The notes under the pieces were generated by a model that saw only the letters and a list, made by a program, of their open reading frames with translations, had not been told where the DNA came from and searched no databases. Shown in pieces: positions 15,237-23,364 of a stretch of DNA of 64,000 nt; positions within the stretch are counted from its first letter, which is position 1; each line of letters opens with the position of its first letter. This DNA is from Devosia salina (lineage in GTDB: Bacteria > Pseudomonadota > Alphaproteobacteria > Rhizobiales > Devosiaceae), in contig NZ_CP080590.1 of NCBI RefSeq assembly GCF_019504385.1, positions 4,083,501-4,147,500 of the forward strand, given 5' to 3'. Made by a program: the position numbers and the translations under genes.

Positions 15237-15961
15237 TCCTCTTCCCTGCCATCGATCTCAAGGACGGCCAATGCGTGCGCCTCAAGCTCGGCGACATGGA
15301 GCAGGCCACCGTCTTCAATGACGATCCGGCTGCGCAGGCAAAGTCGTTCGAGGACCAGGGTTTCGAATACCTCCACGTCGTCGATCTCAACGGCGCCTTT
15401 GCCGGCGAAAGCGTCAATGGCGCGGCGGTCGAAGCCATCCTGAAGACGGTCAATTTCCCGGTGCAGCTGGGCGGCGGCATCCGCACCCTGGCCCATATCG
15501 AAAGCTGGCTCGACAAGGGCCTGGCCCGGGTCATTCTCGGCACGGTCGCGGTGCGCGACCCGGAACTGGTCAAGGAAGCCGCGAAAAAGTGGCCGGGCCA
15601 GGTGGCGGTCGGCACCGATGCCAAGGGCGGCATGGTGGCGGTTGAAGGCTGGGCGGAAACCTCGGAGCTTTCTGTGATCGAACTGGCCAAGCGCTTCGAG
15701 GGCGCTGGGGTTGCGGCCATCATTTATACCGATATCGACCGCGATGGCGTCTTGGCCGGCATCAACTGGGATTCGACGCTGGAGCTGGCGCGAGCGACGT
15801 CAATTCCGGTCATCGCCTCGGGCGGGCTCGCCTCCATGGACGATATCGAACGCATGACGCGGCCCGAATACCAGGTGCTCGAAGGCGCCATTTCCGGGCG
15901 GGCGCTCTATGACGGGCGCATTGATTCACGTGAAGCACTGGCCATGTTGAGGGCGGCGTGA
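15233..15961 (+). CDS. hisA: Phosphoribosylformimino-5-aminoimidazole carboxamide ribotide isomerase HisA
   Basis: TIM-barrel isomerase acting on ProFAR, the step before HisHF. The 242-residue product shows PAIDLKDGQCVRL with the catalytic Asp 8, GGGIRTLAHIE, YTDIDRDGVLAG with the second catalytic Asp, and IASGGLASMDDI. A parS-like site is embedded at 15922-15937 within the codons for Ile-Asp-Ser-Arg-Glu-Ala. The stop overlaps the GTG of the next gene. Confidence 0.97.
   Translation: MILFPAIDLKDGQCVRLKLGDMEQATVFNDDPAAQAKSFEDQGFEYLHVVDLNGAFAGESVNGAAVEAILKTVNFPVQLGGGIRTLAHIESWLDKGLARVILGTVAVRDPELVKEAAKKWPGQVAVGTDAKGGMVAVEGWAETSELSVIELAKRFEGAGVAAIIYTDIDRDGVLAGINWDSTLELARATSIPVIASGGLASMDDIERMTRPEYQVLEGAISGRALYDGRIDSREALAMLRAA
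15922..15937. promoter_or_regulatory. parS-like ParB site inside hisA
   Basis: TGATTCACGTGAAGCA, 14 of 16 matches to parS, lies in frame at codons GAT TCA CGT GAA. TCA and CGT are uncommon choices in this GC-rich gene. Confidence 0.6.
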
Positions 15962-16278
15962 AGATTCCGGCCAAGTTTCCGTCCCGGTTTTATGGCTTGG
16001 CTCTTCCCTTTTTGCTCGTGTTTCCTGGGTTGCCTGGCCTTTTCGGAATGACATCCTTGACTATCGCGCAAGCCAACGGATGCAAGATGATCCCCGGTCA
16101 ATTTGATGACTGTATGCTAAATGGAGGGCCGTGGGGGTATGTAACACGGCTGTTGTGGGGCTTCGGAACTGTGACGATGCCTATCATGCCATTTGTTAGT
16201 TGGGCCTTCGTTGGAGTGTTGACCACTTTTGTGCTGCACTGGACCGTCTGGTGGTGGCAGCACGGACGGAGCCAATGA
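15958..16278 (+). CDS. Small membrane protein A of a tandem pair (unknown function)
   Basis: A 106-residue protein with two hydrophobic regions (about 10-38 and 68-98) and a loop carrying ANGC...DCMLNGGPWG. It resembles the next gene, which has ANGC...PCMIGGADWG at the same place and the same length, so the two are tandem paralogues. Start is GTG overlapping the hisA stop. The codons are visibly richer in T and A than in neighbours, for example in the first 60 bases, which may mark a different history. The two Cys could form a disulfide in the periplasm; that is inference. Confidence 0.75.
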   Translation: MKIPAKFPSRFYGLALPFLLVFPGLPGLFGMTSLTIAQANGCKMIPGQFDDCMLNGGPWGYVTRLLWGFGTVTMPIMPFVSWAFVGVLTTFVLHWTVWWWQHGRSQ

Positions 16279-16595
16279 CAGCGAAAGCACGCTTCCCCTG
16301 GTGGGTCTATTGGCTACTGCTAGCCCTGATCCTGCTCTTCGCGCTGGCACCGGTCTTCTCGGTCCTGCTCGGCGGCGTCCTGGCCGAAGCCAATGGCTGC
16401 GTGCTCAATGAGGGTTCGGTCAATCCCTGCATGATCGGCGGGGCGGATTGGGGCGACACGCTCTATATGCTGTTCGTGATGGGCTGGTTCGCGCTGGCCA
16501 CCTTGCCCCTGGGCGGCGGCGCGCTGATCGTCTGGCTGGTCATCCTCATCATTCATCGCATCGCCTGGGGGCGGATGCAGAAGGCGACACCATGA
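16275..16595 (+). CDS. Small membrane protein B of a tandem pair (unknown function)
   Basis: A 106-residue paralogue of the preceding gene. It begins MTAKARFPWWVYWLLLALIL, with one span near the N-terminus, a loop with ANGC and PCMIGGADWG, then two hydrophobic stretches up to residue 98. The ATG overlaps the upstream stop and its own stop overlaps an ATG at 16592 that opens a partial copy of hisF. Base composition is closer to the his genes than that of its partner. Confidence 0.75.
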   Translation: MTAKARFPWWVYWLLLALILLFALAPVFSVLLGGVLAEANGCVLNEGSVNPCMIGGADWGDTLYMLFVMGWFALATLPLGGGALIVWLVILIIHRIAWGRMQKATP

Positions 16596-16693
16596 GTCTC
16601 AAGACCCGTATCATTCCCTGTCTCGATGTGGCCCGCCCGCGACGCCCGCAGCGCAGCGAGGACGCGCAAATCAAGGAAGGAAGCCGCCGGTGA
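16592..16693 (+). CDS. 33-codon ORF with duplicated hisF 5' end
   Basis: Reads MSLKTRIIPCLDVA, identical in protein to the first 14 residues of HisF, then about 19 Arg-rich residues unlike HisF and a stop overlapping the real hisF GTG. The 42 bp of similarity (16592-16633 against 16690-16731) differ at six positions, five silent and one changing ATG to GTG. The offset is 98 bp, so the two copies are in different frames. It could be a leader peptide that couples hisF translation, or a recombination scar. Confidence 0.55.
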   Translation: MSLKTRIIPCLDVARPRRPQRSEDAQIKEGSRR

Positions 16694-17499
16694 GCCTCAA
16701 GACCCGTATCATCCCCTGCCTCGACGTCGCCGGTGGCCGCGTCGTCAAGGGCGTCAACTTTGTCGACCTCGTCGATGCCGGCGATCCGGTCGAGGCCGCC
16801 ATGGCCTATGACGCGGCTGGCGCGGACGAGCTGACCTTTCTCGACATCACCGCCAGCCATGAGGGCCGCGACACCATTTTCGACGTGGTGGCGCGCACCG
16901 CCGAACATTGCTTCATGCCGGTGACCGTGGGCGGTGGTGTCCGGACAATCGAGGATATCCGTAAGCTGTTGTTGGCCGGTGCCGACAAGGTGGCGATCAA
17001 CTCTGCGGCCGTGAACGACCCTGATTTCATCGCCCGTGCTGCCGACAAGTTCGGCAATCAATGCATCGTGGTCTCGGTCGATGCCAAGCAGCGGCTCGGT
17101 CAAAAGGTCGGTGGCGACAATCGCACCGAATGGGAAATCCATACCCATGGCGGCCGCAAGCCGACCGGCATCGACGCCGTCGAATTTGCCGCGCGCATGG
17201 TCGATCTGGGCGCTGGCGAATTGCTGGTGACCTCGATGGATCGCGACGGCACCAAATCCGGCTTCGACCTCGAATTGACGCGCACCATTGCCGATAGCGT
17301 CGAAGTGCCGGTGATCGCCTCGGGCGGTGTCGGCACGCTGCAGCACCTGGTCGATGGGGTGAAAGAGGGTCACGCCAGCGCCGTTCTGGCCGCCTCCATC
17401 TTCCACTTCGGCACCTTCACCATTCCCCAGGCCAAGCGCTATATGGCCGAGCACGGGATTGCCATGCGGATGGACACGGGCGCCGGAAGGGCGGCTTAA
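16690..17499 (+). CDS. hisF: Imidazole glycerol phosphate synthase, cyclase subunit HisF
   Basis: TIM-barrel synthase that with HisH makes imidazole glycerol phosphate and AICAR. The 269-residue product shows IIPCLDVAGGRVVKGVNF with catalytic Asp 11 region, ADELTFLDITAS, VGGGVRTIEDI, and SMDRDGTKSGFD with the second catalytic Asp. It starts GTG with AAGGAAGG upstream. The short tail after MRMDTGAG extends slightly beyond the usual length. The ATG at 16592 cannot be its start because the frame differs. Confidence 0.96.
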   Translation: MSLKTRIIPCLDVAGGRVVKGVNFVDLVDAGDPVEAAMAYDAAGADELTFLDITASHEGRDTIFDVVARTAEHCFMPVTVGGGVRTIEDIRKLLLAGADKVAINSAAVNDPDFIARAADKFGNQCIVVSVDAKQRLGQKVGGDNRTEWEIHTHGGRKPTGIDAVEFAARMVDLGAGELLVTSMDRDGTKSGFDLELTRTIADSVEVPVIASGGVGTLQHLVDGVKEGHASAVLAASIFHFGTFTIPQAKRYMAEHGIAMRMDTGAGRAA

Positions 17500-17558
17500 G
17501 TTCTATTGCAGGCGGAACGGCTTTCCGCCAATGGTCCGCAATGAGGAGACCAGCCTGA

Positions 17559-17876
17559 ATGACCCTTGAAGAACTCGAAGCGCGCATCGCCCAGCGCGCC
17601 GCTGCCTCGCCCGAAGAAAGCTACACCGCAAAGCTGATCGCCCGGGGCATCAACAAGGCGGCCCAGAAGCTGGGCGAGGAAGCCACCGAAGCGGTGATCG
17701 CCGCCGTGACCCATGATCGCGCCGAGCTGGTCAAGGAAAGCGCCGATCTCCTCTACCACCTGCTGGTCGTGCTCAAGGCGGCCGGTGTGCCGCTTTCCGA
17801 GGTGATGGCCGAACTCGACGCGCGGACGGCCCAGTCGGGCCTGGCCGAAAAGGCGGCGCGGGGGACCCAGCCATAA
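17559..17876 (+). CDS. hisE: Phosphoribosyl-ATP pyrophosphatase HisE
   Basis: Hydrolyses phosphoribosyl-ATP to phosphoribosyl-AMP, the second step of histidine synthesis. The 105-residue all-helical product has the MazG-like metal motif KLGEEATEAVIAA and ELVKESADLLYHLLV. ATG at 17559 with GAGGAG upstream. A GGCGGAA/TTCCGCC hairpin (17511-17529) without a U-run lies in the gap after hisF and may affect processing. The stop overlaps the coaA ATG as TAATG. Confidence 0.96.
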   Translation: MTLEELEARIAQRAAASPEESYTAKLIARGINKAAQKLGEEATEAVIAAVTHDRAELVKESADLLYHLLVVLKAAGVPLSEVMAELDARTAQSGLAEKAARGTQP

Positions 17877-18826
17877 TGACCAAGCGCAGCACCGCCCTCG
17901 ACCCCTATCGCACCTTCACCAAGCAGCAATGGGGCGACCTCAGGAACGGCCAGCCGATGACGCTGACGGCCGAGGATATCGATCGGCTGCGCTCCCTCAA
18001 TGATCCGATCTCGCTGGCCGAGGCCGAGGAAGTCTATCTGCCGCTGTCGCGCCTGCTCTCCTACTATGTCGAGGCGATCCAGGGCCTGCACCACGTCTCG
18101 TCGCGCTTTCTCCATACGCCGGGCGACAAGGTGCCCTTCATCATCGGCGTGGCGGGATCGGTCGCGGTGGGCAAGTCGACCACCTCGCGCATCCTGCGCG
18201 CGCTGCTCTCGCGCTGGCCTTCGAGCCCCAAGGTCGACCTCGTCACCACCGATGGCTTTCTCCACCCCAACCGGGTGCTCGAGGAGCGCGGGCTGATGCA
18301 GCGCAAGGGCTTTCCGGAAAGCTATGACCGCGCCCGTTTCGTCAATTTCCTGGGTGACATCAAATCGGGCAAGGGCAAGGTGGCCGTGCCGGTCTATTCA
18401 CACCTGGTCTATGACGTGGTGCCGGGCGAGGAGGTCATTATCGACAAGCCCGACATCCTCATCGTCGAGGGGCTCAATATTCTCCAGCCGGGGGAATTGC
18501 CGCGCGACGGCAAGCCGATCCTGTTCGCGTCCGATTTCATCGATTTCTCGATCTATATCGACGCCGATGTCGAGGACCTGCGCGACTGGTATCTCACGCG
18601 CTTCTTCCGCCTGCGCGAAACCGCCTTCCGCGACCCGACCTCGTTCTTCCGCAAGTTCTCGGAAATGAGCGAGGAGGAGGCCGGCATTTTCGGGCGCAAT
18701 GTGTGGGAGACGATCAACCTGCCCAACCTGCTCGAAAACGTGCTGCCCACCCGCGGCCGCGCCGATCTCGTCCTCAAGAAGGGCAAGGACCACCGGGTGG
18801 AACAGGTCAGGCTGAAAAGGCTCTAG
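17876..18826 (+). CDS. coaA: Pantothenate kinase, type I (CoaA)
   Basis: Phosphorylates pantothenate, the first committed step of coenzyme A synthesis. The 316-residue product has the P-loop GVAGSVAVGKSTTSRIL (about 92-108), VTTDGFLHPN with the catalytic Asp, KGFPESYD, VYSHLVYDVV and the final Arg/Lys-rich stretch. Length fits type I enzymes, which are feedback-inhibited by CoA. Its ATG overlaps the hisE stop. It ends tail to tail with the VOC gene; their stops share the palindrome CTAG. Confidence 0.96.
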   Translation: MTKRSTALDPYRTFTKQQWGDLRNGQPMTLTAEDIDRLRSLNDPISLAEAEEVYLPLSRLLSYYVEAIQGLHHVSSRFLHTPGDKVPFIIGVAGSVAVGKSTTSRILRALLSRWPSSPKVDLVTTDGFLHPNRVLEERGLMQRKGFPESYDRARFVNFLGDIKSGKGKVAVPVYSHLVYDVVPGEEVIIDKPDILIVEGLNILQPGELPRDGKPILFASDFIDFSIYIDADVEDLRDWYLTRFFRLRETAFRDPTSFFRKFSEMSEEEAGIFGRNVWETINLPNLLENVLPTRGRADLVLKKGKDHRVEQVRLKRL

Positions 18827-19173
18827 TAGGTCCCCTGCTGCGGCTGGCTGAGGATAATCAGGTTTCCGTCCGGGTCACGCAGCTTGGCGGTCTTGAAGAA
18901 ATCGCCGATCGCCTTGGCCACCGGCTTGATGCCATGCAGTTCGAGCCGCGCCAGTTCCTCGGCGATATCGTCGACGATCAGCATGACCACGCTGGCCCCG
19001 GCGCGGTCCTCGTCGCTCATCACATGGACCCAGCCACCGCCCGGAAGCTTCCATTCGGCCACATCGACCATGGTGCGCGCATCGGCGGGTCGCCCGAACA
19101 GATATTCGTACCAGACGAGGGAATGGCCGAGGTCCTCCACGGCGATACCGGCCAGCACATTGGTGAGGGTCAT
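18823..19173 (-). CDS. VOC (glyoxalase/bleomycin resistance) superfamily protein
   Basis: A 116-residue single-unit vicinal-oxygen-chelate protein. The fold is seen in AGIAVEDLGHSLVWYEYLFG at the start, VVMLIVDDIAEELARLELHG in the middle and AKLRDPDGNLIILSQP near the end. Substrate unknown. The ATG at 19173 is used; the longer frame to 19269 has no VOC similarity. It overlaps the coaA 3' end by 4 bp. Confidence 0.85.
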   Translation of the reverse strand: MTLTNVLAGIAVEDLGHSLVWYEYLFGRPADARTMVDVAEWKLPGGGWVHVMSDEDRAGASVVMLIVDDIAEELARLELHGIKPVAKAIGDFFKTAKLRDPDGNLIILSQPQQGTY

Positions 19174-19349
19174 GAACGGGTCCGTCTTGGTCTTGCGGTC
19201 TTGTCCTGCGCACCTTCCGGCCACGGCGTCGCCCGCTCCGGCCCGATGCACGATTGCGAATCGTAGCACAGTCCGCCCATCCGGGCATCCCGGTTGGCGG
19301 CGCGCCGTGGCGCTGCTATAGGCGGGAGCAGTGTGAGGGAGTTTGCGTC

Positions 19350-20162
19350 ATGACGGAATTGCGCATCATCGTGGCCGGCGCGGGCGGACGCATGGGGGCG
19401 GCCAATATCGCGGCTGTCGCGGCGCATGACGGCGTCGTGCTGGTGGGCGCGATCGACCGCCCCGGCGCGACCGCGATCGGCAAGGATGCAGGCACCCTGG
19501 CTGGTATCGAGGCGCTGGGCGTGCCGGTCAGCGATGATGCCGCGGCACTGCTCGACAAGGCCGACGCGATCATCGATTTCACCGCCCCCGCAGCCAGCGT
19601 GGCGCTGGCGAAGCTGGCCGCCGAAAGGGGGCTTGTCCATATCATCGGCACCACCGGCTGCTCGGACGCCGATGACACTGCGATCGCAGCGGCCGGCGCT
19701 GCGGGTGCGCGCATCGTCAAGTCGGGCAATTTCTCGCCCGGCATGGTGGCGCTGTCGGTTCTGGTCGAGCGGGCCGCAAGGGCGCTGCCCGACTATGATG
19801 TCGAGGTGCTCGAAATGCACCACAACAAGAAGGTGGACGCCCCTTCGGGTACGGCGCTGATGCTGGGCGAGGCGGCGGCACGCGGCCGCAATATCAGCCT
19901 GAAGGACCATTCGGTGCGGGTGCGCGATGGCCATACCGGCCCGCGCGAGGCCGGCACGATCGGCTTTGCCACGCTGCGCGGCGGCAATGTCATCGGCGAT
20001 CATATGGTGATCCTGGCCGGGCCCTCGGAACGCATTGAGCTCAATCACCGGGCGCAGGACCGCACCATCTATGCCAATGGCGCGCTGCGGGCTGCCCTCT
20101 GGGCTACCGGGCAGAAGCCGGGGCTTTATTCCATGGCCGACGTGCTCGGCCTCAACGACTGA
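19350..20162 (+). CDS. dapB: 4-hydroxy-tetrahydrodipicolinate reductase DapB
   Basis: NAD(P)H-dependent enzyme of lysine and diaminopimelate synthesis. The 270-residue product has the nucleotide loop VAGAGGRMGAANI at the N-terminus, IIGTTGCSDAD, GNFSPGMV, and the catalytic EMHHNKKVDAPSGTAL. ATG at 19350 with AGGGAG 8 bases upstream. A plus-strand pair with gpmA, 55 bp downstream. Confidence 0.96.
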   Translation: MTELRIIVAGAGGRMGAANIAAVAAHDGVVLVGAIDRPGATAIGKDAGTLAGIEALGVPVSDDAAALLDKADAIIDFTAPAASVALAKLAAERGLVHIIGTTGCSDADDTAIAAAGAAGARIVKSGNFSPGMVALSVLVERAARALPDYDVEVLEMHHNKKVDAPSGTALMLGEAAARGRNISLKDHSVRVRDGHTGPREAGTIGFATLRGGNVIGDHMVILAGPSERIELNHRAQDRTIYANGALRAALWATGQKPGLYSMADVLGLND

Positions 20163-20217
20163 ACTTTTCTCGGGTCGGCATCACACCCGACCGCAAACTC
20201 GATCCAAGGAAGCAAAT

Positions 20218-20832
20218 ATGAGCGGTACGCTGATCCTGGTGCGTCATGGCCAGAGCGAATGGAACCTCAAGAACCTGTTCACCGGCTGGCGCAATCCGGA
20301 CCTGACCGAAAAGGGCATCGAGGAAGCGCGCGCCACCGGCAAGGCACTCAAGGCCGCCGGCATCGTGCCGGACCTCTATTACACCTCGGCGCTGCGCCGC
20401 GCCCAGCACACGCTGGACCTGATGCTCGAGGAGATGGGCATCGACAATGTCACCATCACCCGCAACATCGCGCTCAATGAGCGCGACTATGGTGACCTGG
20501 CCGGCCTCAACAAGGACGACGCGCGCGAAAAGTGGGGCGAGGAACAGGTCCATATCTGGCGCCGCTCCTATGACGTGCCCCCGCCGGGCGGCGAAAGCCT
20601 CAAGGACACCGCGGCGCGTACCCTGCCCTATTACGAAAGCGAAATCCTGCCCCAGCTCAAGGCCGGCAAGACCGTGCTGGTGGCCGCACATGGCAATTCG
20701 CTGCGCGCCCTGGTCATGGCCATCGAGGGCCTGACGCCGGACGAGATTCTCGCCCGCGAGATCGGCACTGGCGAGCCGACCACCTACAAGATCGGCCCCG
20801 ACGGCAAGCTCGTGGAGCGCGTGACGCTTTAG
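20218..20832 (+). CDS. gpmA: 2,3-bisphosphoglycerate-dependent phosphoglycerate mutase
   Basis: Interconverts 3- and 2-phosphoglycerate in glycolysis. The 204-residue product begins MSGTLILVRHGQSEWNLKNL with the phospho-accepting His in RHG, has ALNERDYGDLAGL, and the second catalytic His in VAAHGNSLRALV. It is shorter than the 250-residue E. coli form, as usual for Alphaproteobacteria. AAGGA precedes the ATG. A large palindrome with AAAAGG/CCTTTT ends follows and may terminate transcription. Confidence 0.95.
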   Translation: MSGTLILVRHGQSEWNLKNLFTGWRNPDLTEKGIEEARATGKALKAAGIVPDLYYTSALRRAQHTLDLMLEEMGIDNVTITRNIALNERDYGDLAGLNKDDAREKWGEEQVHIWRRSYDVPPPGGESLKDTAARTLPYYESEILPQLKAGKTVLVAAHGNSLRALVMAIEGLTPDEILAREIGTGEPTTYKIGPDGKLVERVTL

Positions 20833-20836
20833 TCGA

Positions 20837-20968
20837 AAAGGCCCCCTCACCCGCCGCTTCGCGTCGACCTCTCCCCCAAGGGAGAGGTGTCGCTCCGCGA
20901 CATTGGCAGGCACCCACCTCTCCCTCTGGGGGAGAGATGGGGCCGCAGGCCCGGGTGAGGGGGCCTTT
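20837..20968. repeat. Type-2 large intergenic palindrome (terminator-like)
   Basis: Outer arms AAAAGGCCCCCTCACCC (20837-20853) and GGGTGAGGGGGCCTTTT (20952-20968) are perfect inverted repeats, with inner arms around CCTCTCCC/GGGAGAGG. A second copy lies at 35629-35761. Placed after gpmA, it ends in CCTTTT and could act as a terminator. A parS-like site abuts its right end. Confidence 0.75.
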
Positions 20969-20984
20969 TGATTCACGTGGAGCT
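20969..20984. promoter_or_regulatory. Degenerate parS-like site
   Basis: TGATTCACGTGGAGCT matches parS at 12 of 16 positions, with core TTCACGTGGA. It directly precedes hairpin element A, at the same distance as the site preceding element B at 30.2 kb. Confidence 0.45.
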
Positions 20985-21063
20985 TCGGAGCCGTGCCAAA
21001 GGCAAATTCGCTCCAGTGGAGCGAATTTAGGGGAGAAGGTCAGGAGAGCTACGCTCGAATGGC
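20985..21063 (+). repeat. Two-hairpin element, copy A
   Basis: First hairpin 21004-21028 (AAATTCGCTCC, AGT loop, GGAGCGAATTT), then a G-rich spacer, second small hairpin GAGC-TAC-GCTC and the tail GAATGGC, which runs into the stop codon of the Ada-like gene. Copy B at 30211-30293 matches 58 of 66 bases from 20998, and its first-stem differences keep base pairing. No known family recognised. Confidence 0.7.
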
Positions 21064-21962
21064 TAATGCGCGGCCGACACCACCCCGGCCTCCCAGCCCA
21101 GGATTGCCCGCTTGCGCGGTACGCCCCAGTGGTAGCCGGTGAGCGCGCCCGAGCTGCCCACCACCCGATGGCAGGGCACCACGAAGCTGATCGGGTTCTT
21201 GCCCACGGCGGCCCCCACGGCGCGGCTGGCACTGGGCCGCCCGATCCGCTCGGCCACGCTGGAATAGGTGGTGGCCTGGCCGCAGGGGATCTTGAGCAGG
21301 GTCTCCCAGACCTTCACCTCGAAATCGGTGCCGATCAGCACCACCCGCACCGGATGTTCTGACGACCAGCGGCCCGGCTCGAAGACCGGCGCCACCAGGG
21401 GCGCGATGCGGGCGTCGTCGCGGGTGAAGCGGGCATTGGGCCAGCGATTGGCGAGGTCGGCAAAAGCATCCTCCACGCTCATCTCCGCGTCGGCGAAGCC
21501 GAGGCCGGAAATGCCGTATTCGGTGGCGGTCACCACCGCCAGGCCGAAGGGCGACGGGGCCACGCCCCACACCATGTCGATCCCCGCGCCGCCGGCCCGG
21601 AACACGCCGGGCGGCATCGCCTCATAGGTGACGAAGAGATCATGCAGCCGCGAGGTCGAGGAGAGCCCCACCTCATAGGTGGTGTCGAGCACGCTCGCCC
21701 GTTCGCGCAGCAGGCTCTTGGCATGATCGAGCGCAACGGCCTGGGCAAAGCTCTTGGGGCTGAGCCCGCACCAGCGACGGAACAGGTCGGTCAATTGCCG
21801 CTCGGTCAGGCCCAGGGCGCGCGCAAACCGCTTGAGATCGGTGGCATCGGGGCCGGTTTCGCTGAGATAGCGGATGGCGGCGCGGATGGTGTCGTAGTCG
21901 CTCTCCGGCGCAAGACTTGCGTGCTGGTTCATGTCCGGTTCTTTCATCAACTGATCCGGCAT
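21063..21962 (-). CDS. Ada-like bifunctional regulator / methylated-DNA-cysteine methyltransferase
   Basis: Repairs O6-methylguanine by irreversible methyl transfer to its own Cys. The 299-residue product has an AraC-type helix-turn-helix (about 40-110, with GLTERQLTDLFRRWCGLSPK) and an Ogt/MGMT domain (about 130-295) ending in the PCHRVVG active site with Cys near 264. The Zn-binding N-terminal domain of E. coli Ada, which repairs phosphotriesters, is absent. The ATG at 21962 opens the frame; ATGs at 21947 and 21932 are also possible. It ends against hairpin element A. Confidence 0.88.
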   Translation of the reverse strand: MPDQLMKEPDMNQHASLAPESDYDTIRAAIRYLSETGPDATDLKRFARALGLTERQLTDLFRRWCGLSPKSFAQAVALDHAKSLLRERASVLDTTYEVGLSSTSRLHDLFVTYEAMPPGVFRAGGAGIDMVWGVAPSPFGLAVVTATEYGISGLGFADAEMSVEDAFADLANRWPNARFTRDDARIAPLVAPVFEPGRWSSEHPVRVVLIGTDFEVKVWETLLKIPCGQATTYSSVAERIGRPSASRAVGAAVGKNPISFVVPCHRVVGSSGALTGYHWGVPRKRAILGWEAGVVSAAH

Positions 21963-22009
21963 GGGTCTAGCGTCTGGGCTGCGGGTAGGCGACCCGGATT
22001 TGACCGCCT

Positions 22010-22489
22010 TCAGGCCGCCCGCCGGGCCTTGCGCAGTGCGGCACCGAAGGCCTTGGCAAAGCTCGATTTGTCGGCATTGGAAAGAAAGCTGCCCAGAACG
22101 ATCTCCCCTTCGCCATGACGCAGGAACACGCCGGTGGTGCGCTCGAAACCGTCGCGTTCGAGACGCAGCTTCACCGCCTTGGGATCGAAGCGCCGCAGCA
22201 TCTTGTCCTGGCCCGGTGCCGTATCGACGATTTCCAGCTGGTCGGCCCAGAGCGTCACCTGCTGGCTGGTCCGCCGCTGTCGCGACAGGCGAAGGCCCAT
22301 TACCAAGAGCCCCGTGATGGCGCAGCCATAGGCGACGAGGCCCGGCAAGACGAATTCGGGCATGGCCACGAGAATGGGGACGCCCACGATCCCGGCCAGC
22401 ACCAGACCGATCCAGCCGCCGGCCATGCGCAGGGACCGGTCAGGCCGCAGGGTTGCGGCGAATAGCGGGGTTGTGGTGGTGACTTGCAT
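22010..22489 (-). CDS. DUF2244 family integral membrane protein
   Basis: A 159-residue protein of the DUF2244 type, common in Alphaproteobacteria; function unknown. Two hydrophobic spans (about 22-41 and 44-65) precede a cytosolic domain with the WADQLEIV and VFLRHGEGEIVLGSFL segments. ATG at 22489. It lies between the Ada-like gene (same strand) and the divergent nth, 49 bp away. Confidence 0.85.
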   Translation of the reverse strand: MQVTTTTPLFAATLRPDRSLRMAGGWIGLVLAGIVGVPILVAMPEFVLPGLVAYGCAITGLLVMGLRLSRQRRTSQQVTLWADQLEIVDTAPGQDKMLRRFDPKAVKLRLERDGFERTTGVFLRHGEGEIVLGSFLSNADKSSFAKAFGAALRKARRAA

Positions 22490-22538
22490 CGCTCATGCCT
22501 CTTGCCCGAAATACTGGCAGAGAATCGAGGCCGAGAGA

Positions 22539-23213
22539 ATGCCGACTGCCAAAAAAGTGAAGAAGCTGACCCGGGCCGAGGCCGAGGCGATCTTTGCCCG
22601 TTTCCATGAGATCGAGCCCGAGCCCAAGGGGGAGCTGGACTACATCAATGCCTTTACGCTGCTGGTGGCAGTGGTGCTTTCGGCCCAGGCCACCGATACC
22701 GGCGTCAACAAGGCGACCAAGCGGCTTTTCGAACTGGCGCCCAGTCCGGCAGCCATGGTGGCCCTGGGGGTGGAGCAGATCACCGAGCTGATCAAGACCA
22801 TCGGCCTTTATCGCGGCAAGGCGAAGAATGTCTATGCGCTGTCCCAGATGCTGCTCGACAGGCATGGCGGCGAGGTCCCTGCCGACCGTGCGGCGCTTGA
22901 GGCACTGCCGGGTGTCGGGCGCAAGACCGCCAATGTGGTGCTGAACATCTATTTCAGGCAGCCCACCATCGCGGTGGACACCCACCTTTTCCGCGTCGGC
23001 AATCGGACCGGGCTGGCGCCTGGCAAGACCCCGCTGGAGGTAGAGCAGGCACTGACCAGGCAGGTGCCGGAGCGCTTCATGCTGCATGCGCATCACTGGC
23101 TGATCCTGCATGGCCGCTATATCTGCAAGGCGAGAAAACCCGAGTGCTGGCGCTGTCCGATTGCCCAATGGTGCCGCTTCGAGCCCAAGACGCCGCTGCC
23201 GGTGGGGAAGTAA
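22539..23213 (+). CDS. nth: Endonuclease III (Nth)
   Basis: Bifunctional DNA glycosylase/AP lyase that removes oxidised pyrimidines. The 224-residue product has the helix-hairpin-helix LPGVGRKTANVVLN with the catalytic Lys, AVDTHLFRVGNR with the catalytic Asp, and the C-terminal iron-sulfur motif C-x6-C-x2-C-x5-C (CKARKPECWRCPIAQWC). The ATG at 22539 fits the usual length; the frame upstream is open but unrelated. A type-1 palindrome follows. Confidence 0.97.
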   Translation: MPTAKKVKKLTRAEAEAIFARFHEIEPEPKGELDYINAFTLLVAVVLSAQATDTGVNKATKRLFELAPSPAAMVALGVEQITELIKTIGLYRGKAKNVYALSQMLLDRHGGEVPADRAALEALPGVGRKTANVVLNIYFRQPTIAVDTHLFRVGNRTGLAPGKTPLEVEQALTRQVPERFMLHAHHWLILHGRYICKARKPECWRCPIAQWCRFEPKTPLPVGK

Positions 23214-23236
23214 GGCTTCGCGCAGGAATCGCTGGG

Positions 23237-23347
23237 TCACCCCACCCTCATTCCCTCCCCATCAAGGGGAGGGAGGCGCAAGGCCGAGGCGCTGGTGGTC
23301 ATCGTCTCCCTCCCCTCTTGGTAAGGATCAAGGGTGGGGTGGGCGAT
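23237..23347. repeat. Type-1 GC-rich intergenic palindromic repeat
   Basis: Arms CACCCCACCCTCATTCCCTC and AAGGGTGGGGTGGGC bracket inner CCCTCCCC/GGGGAGGG pairs. Lies between the convergent nth and DUF2214 genes; probably the shared terminator region. Confidence 0.7.
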
Positions 23348-23364
23348 CCCTGGCACCCAGTTTC

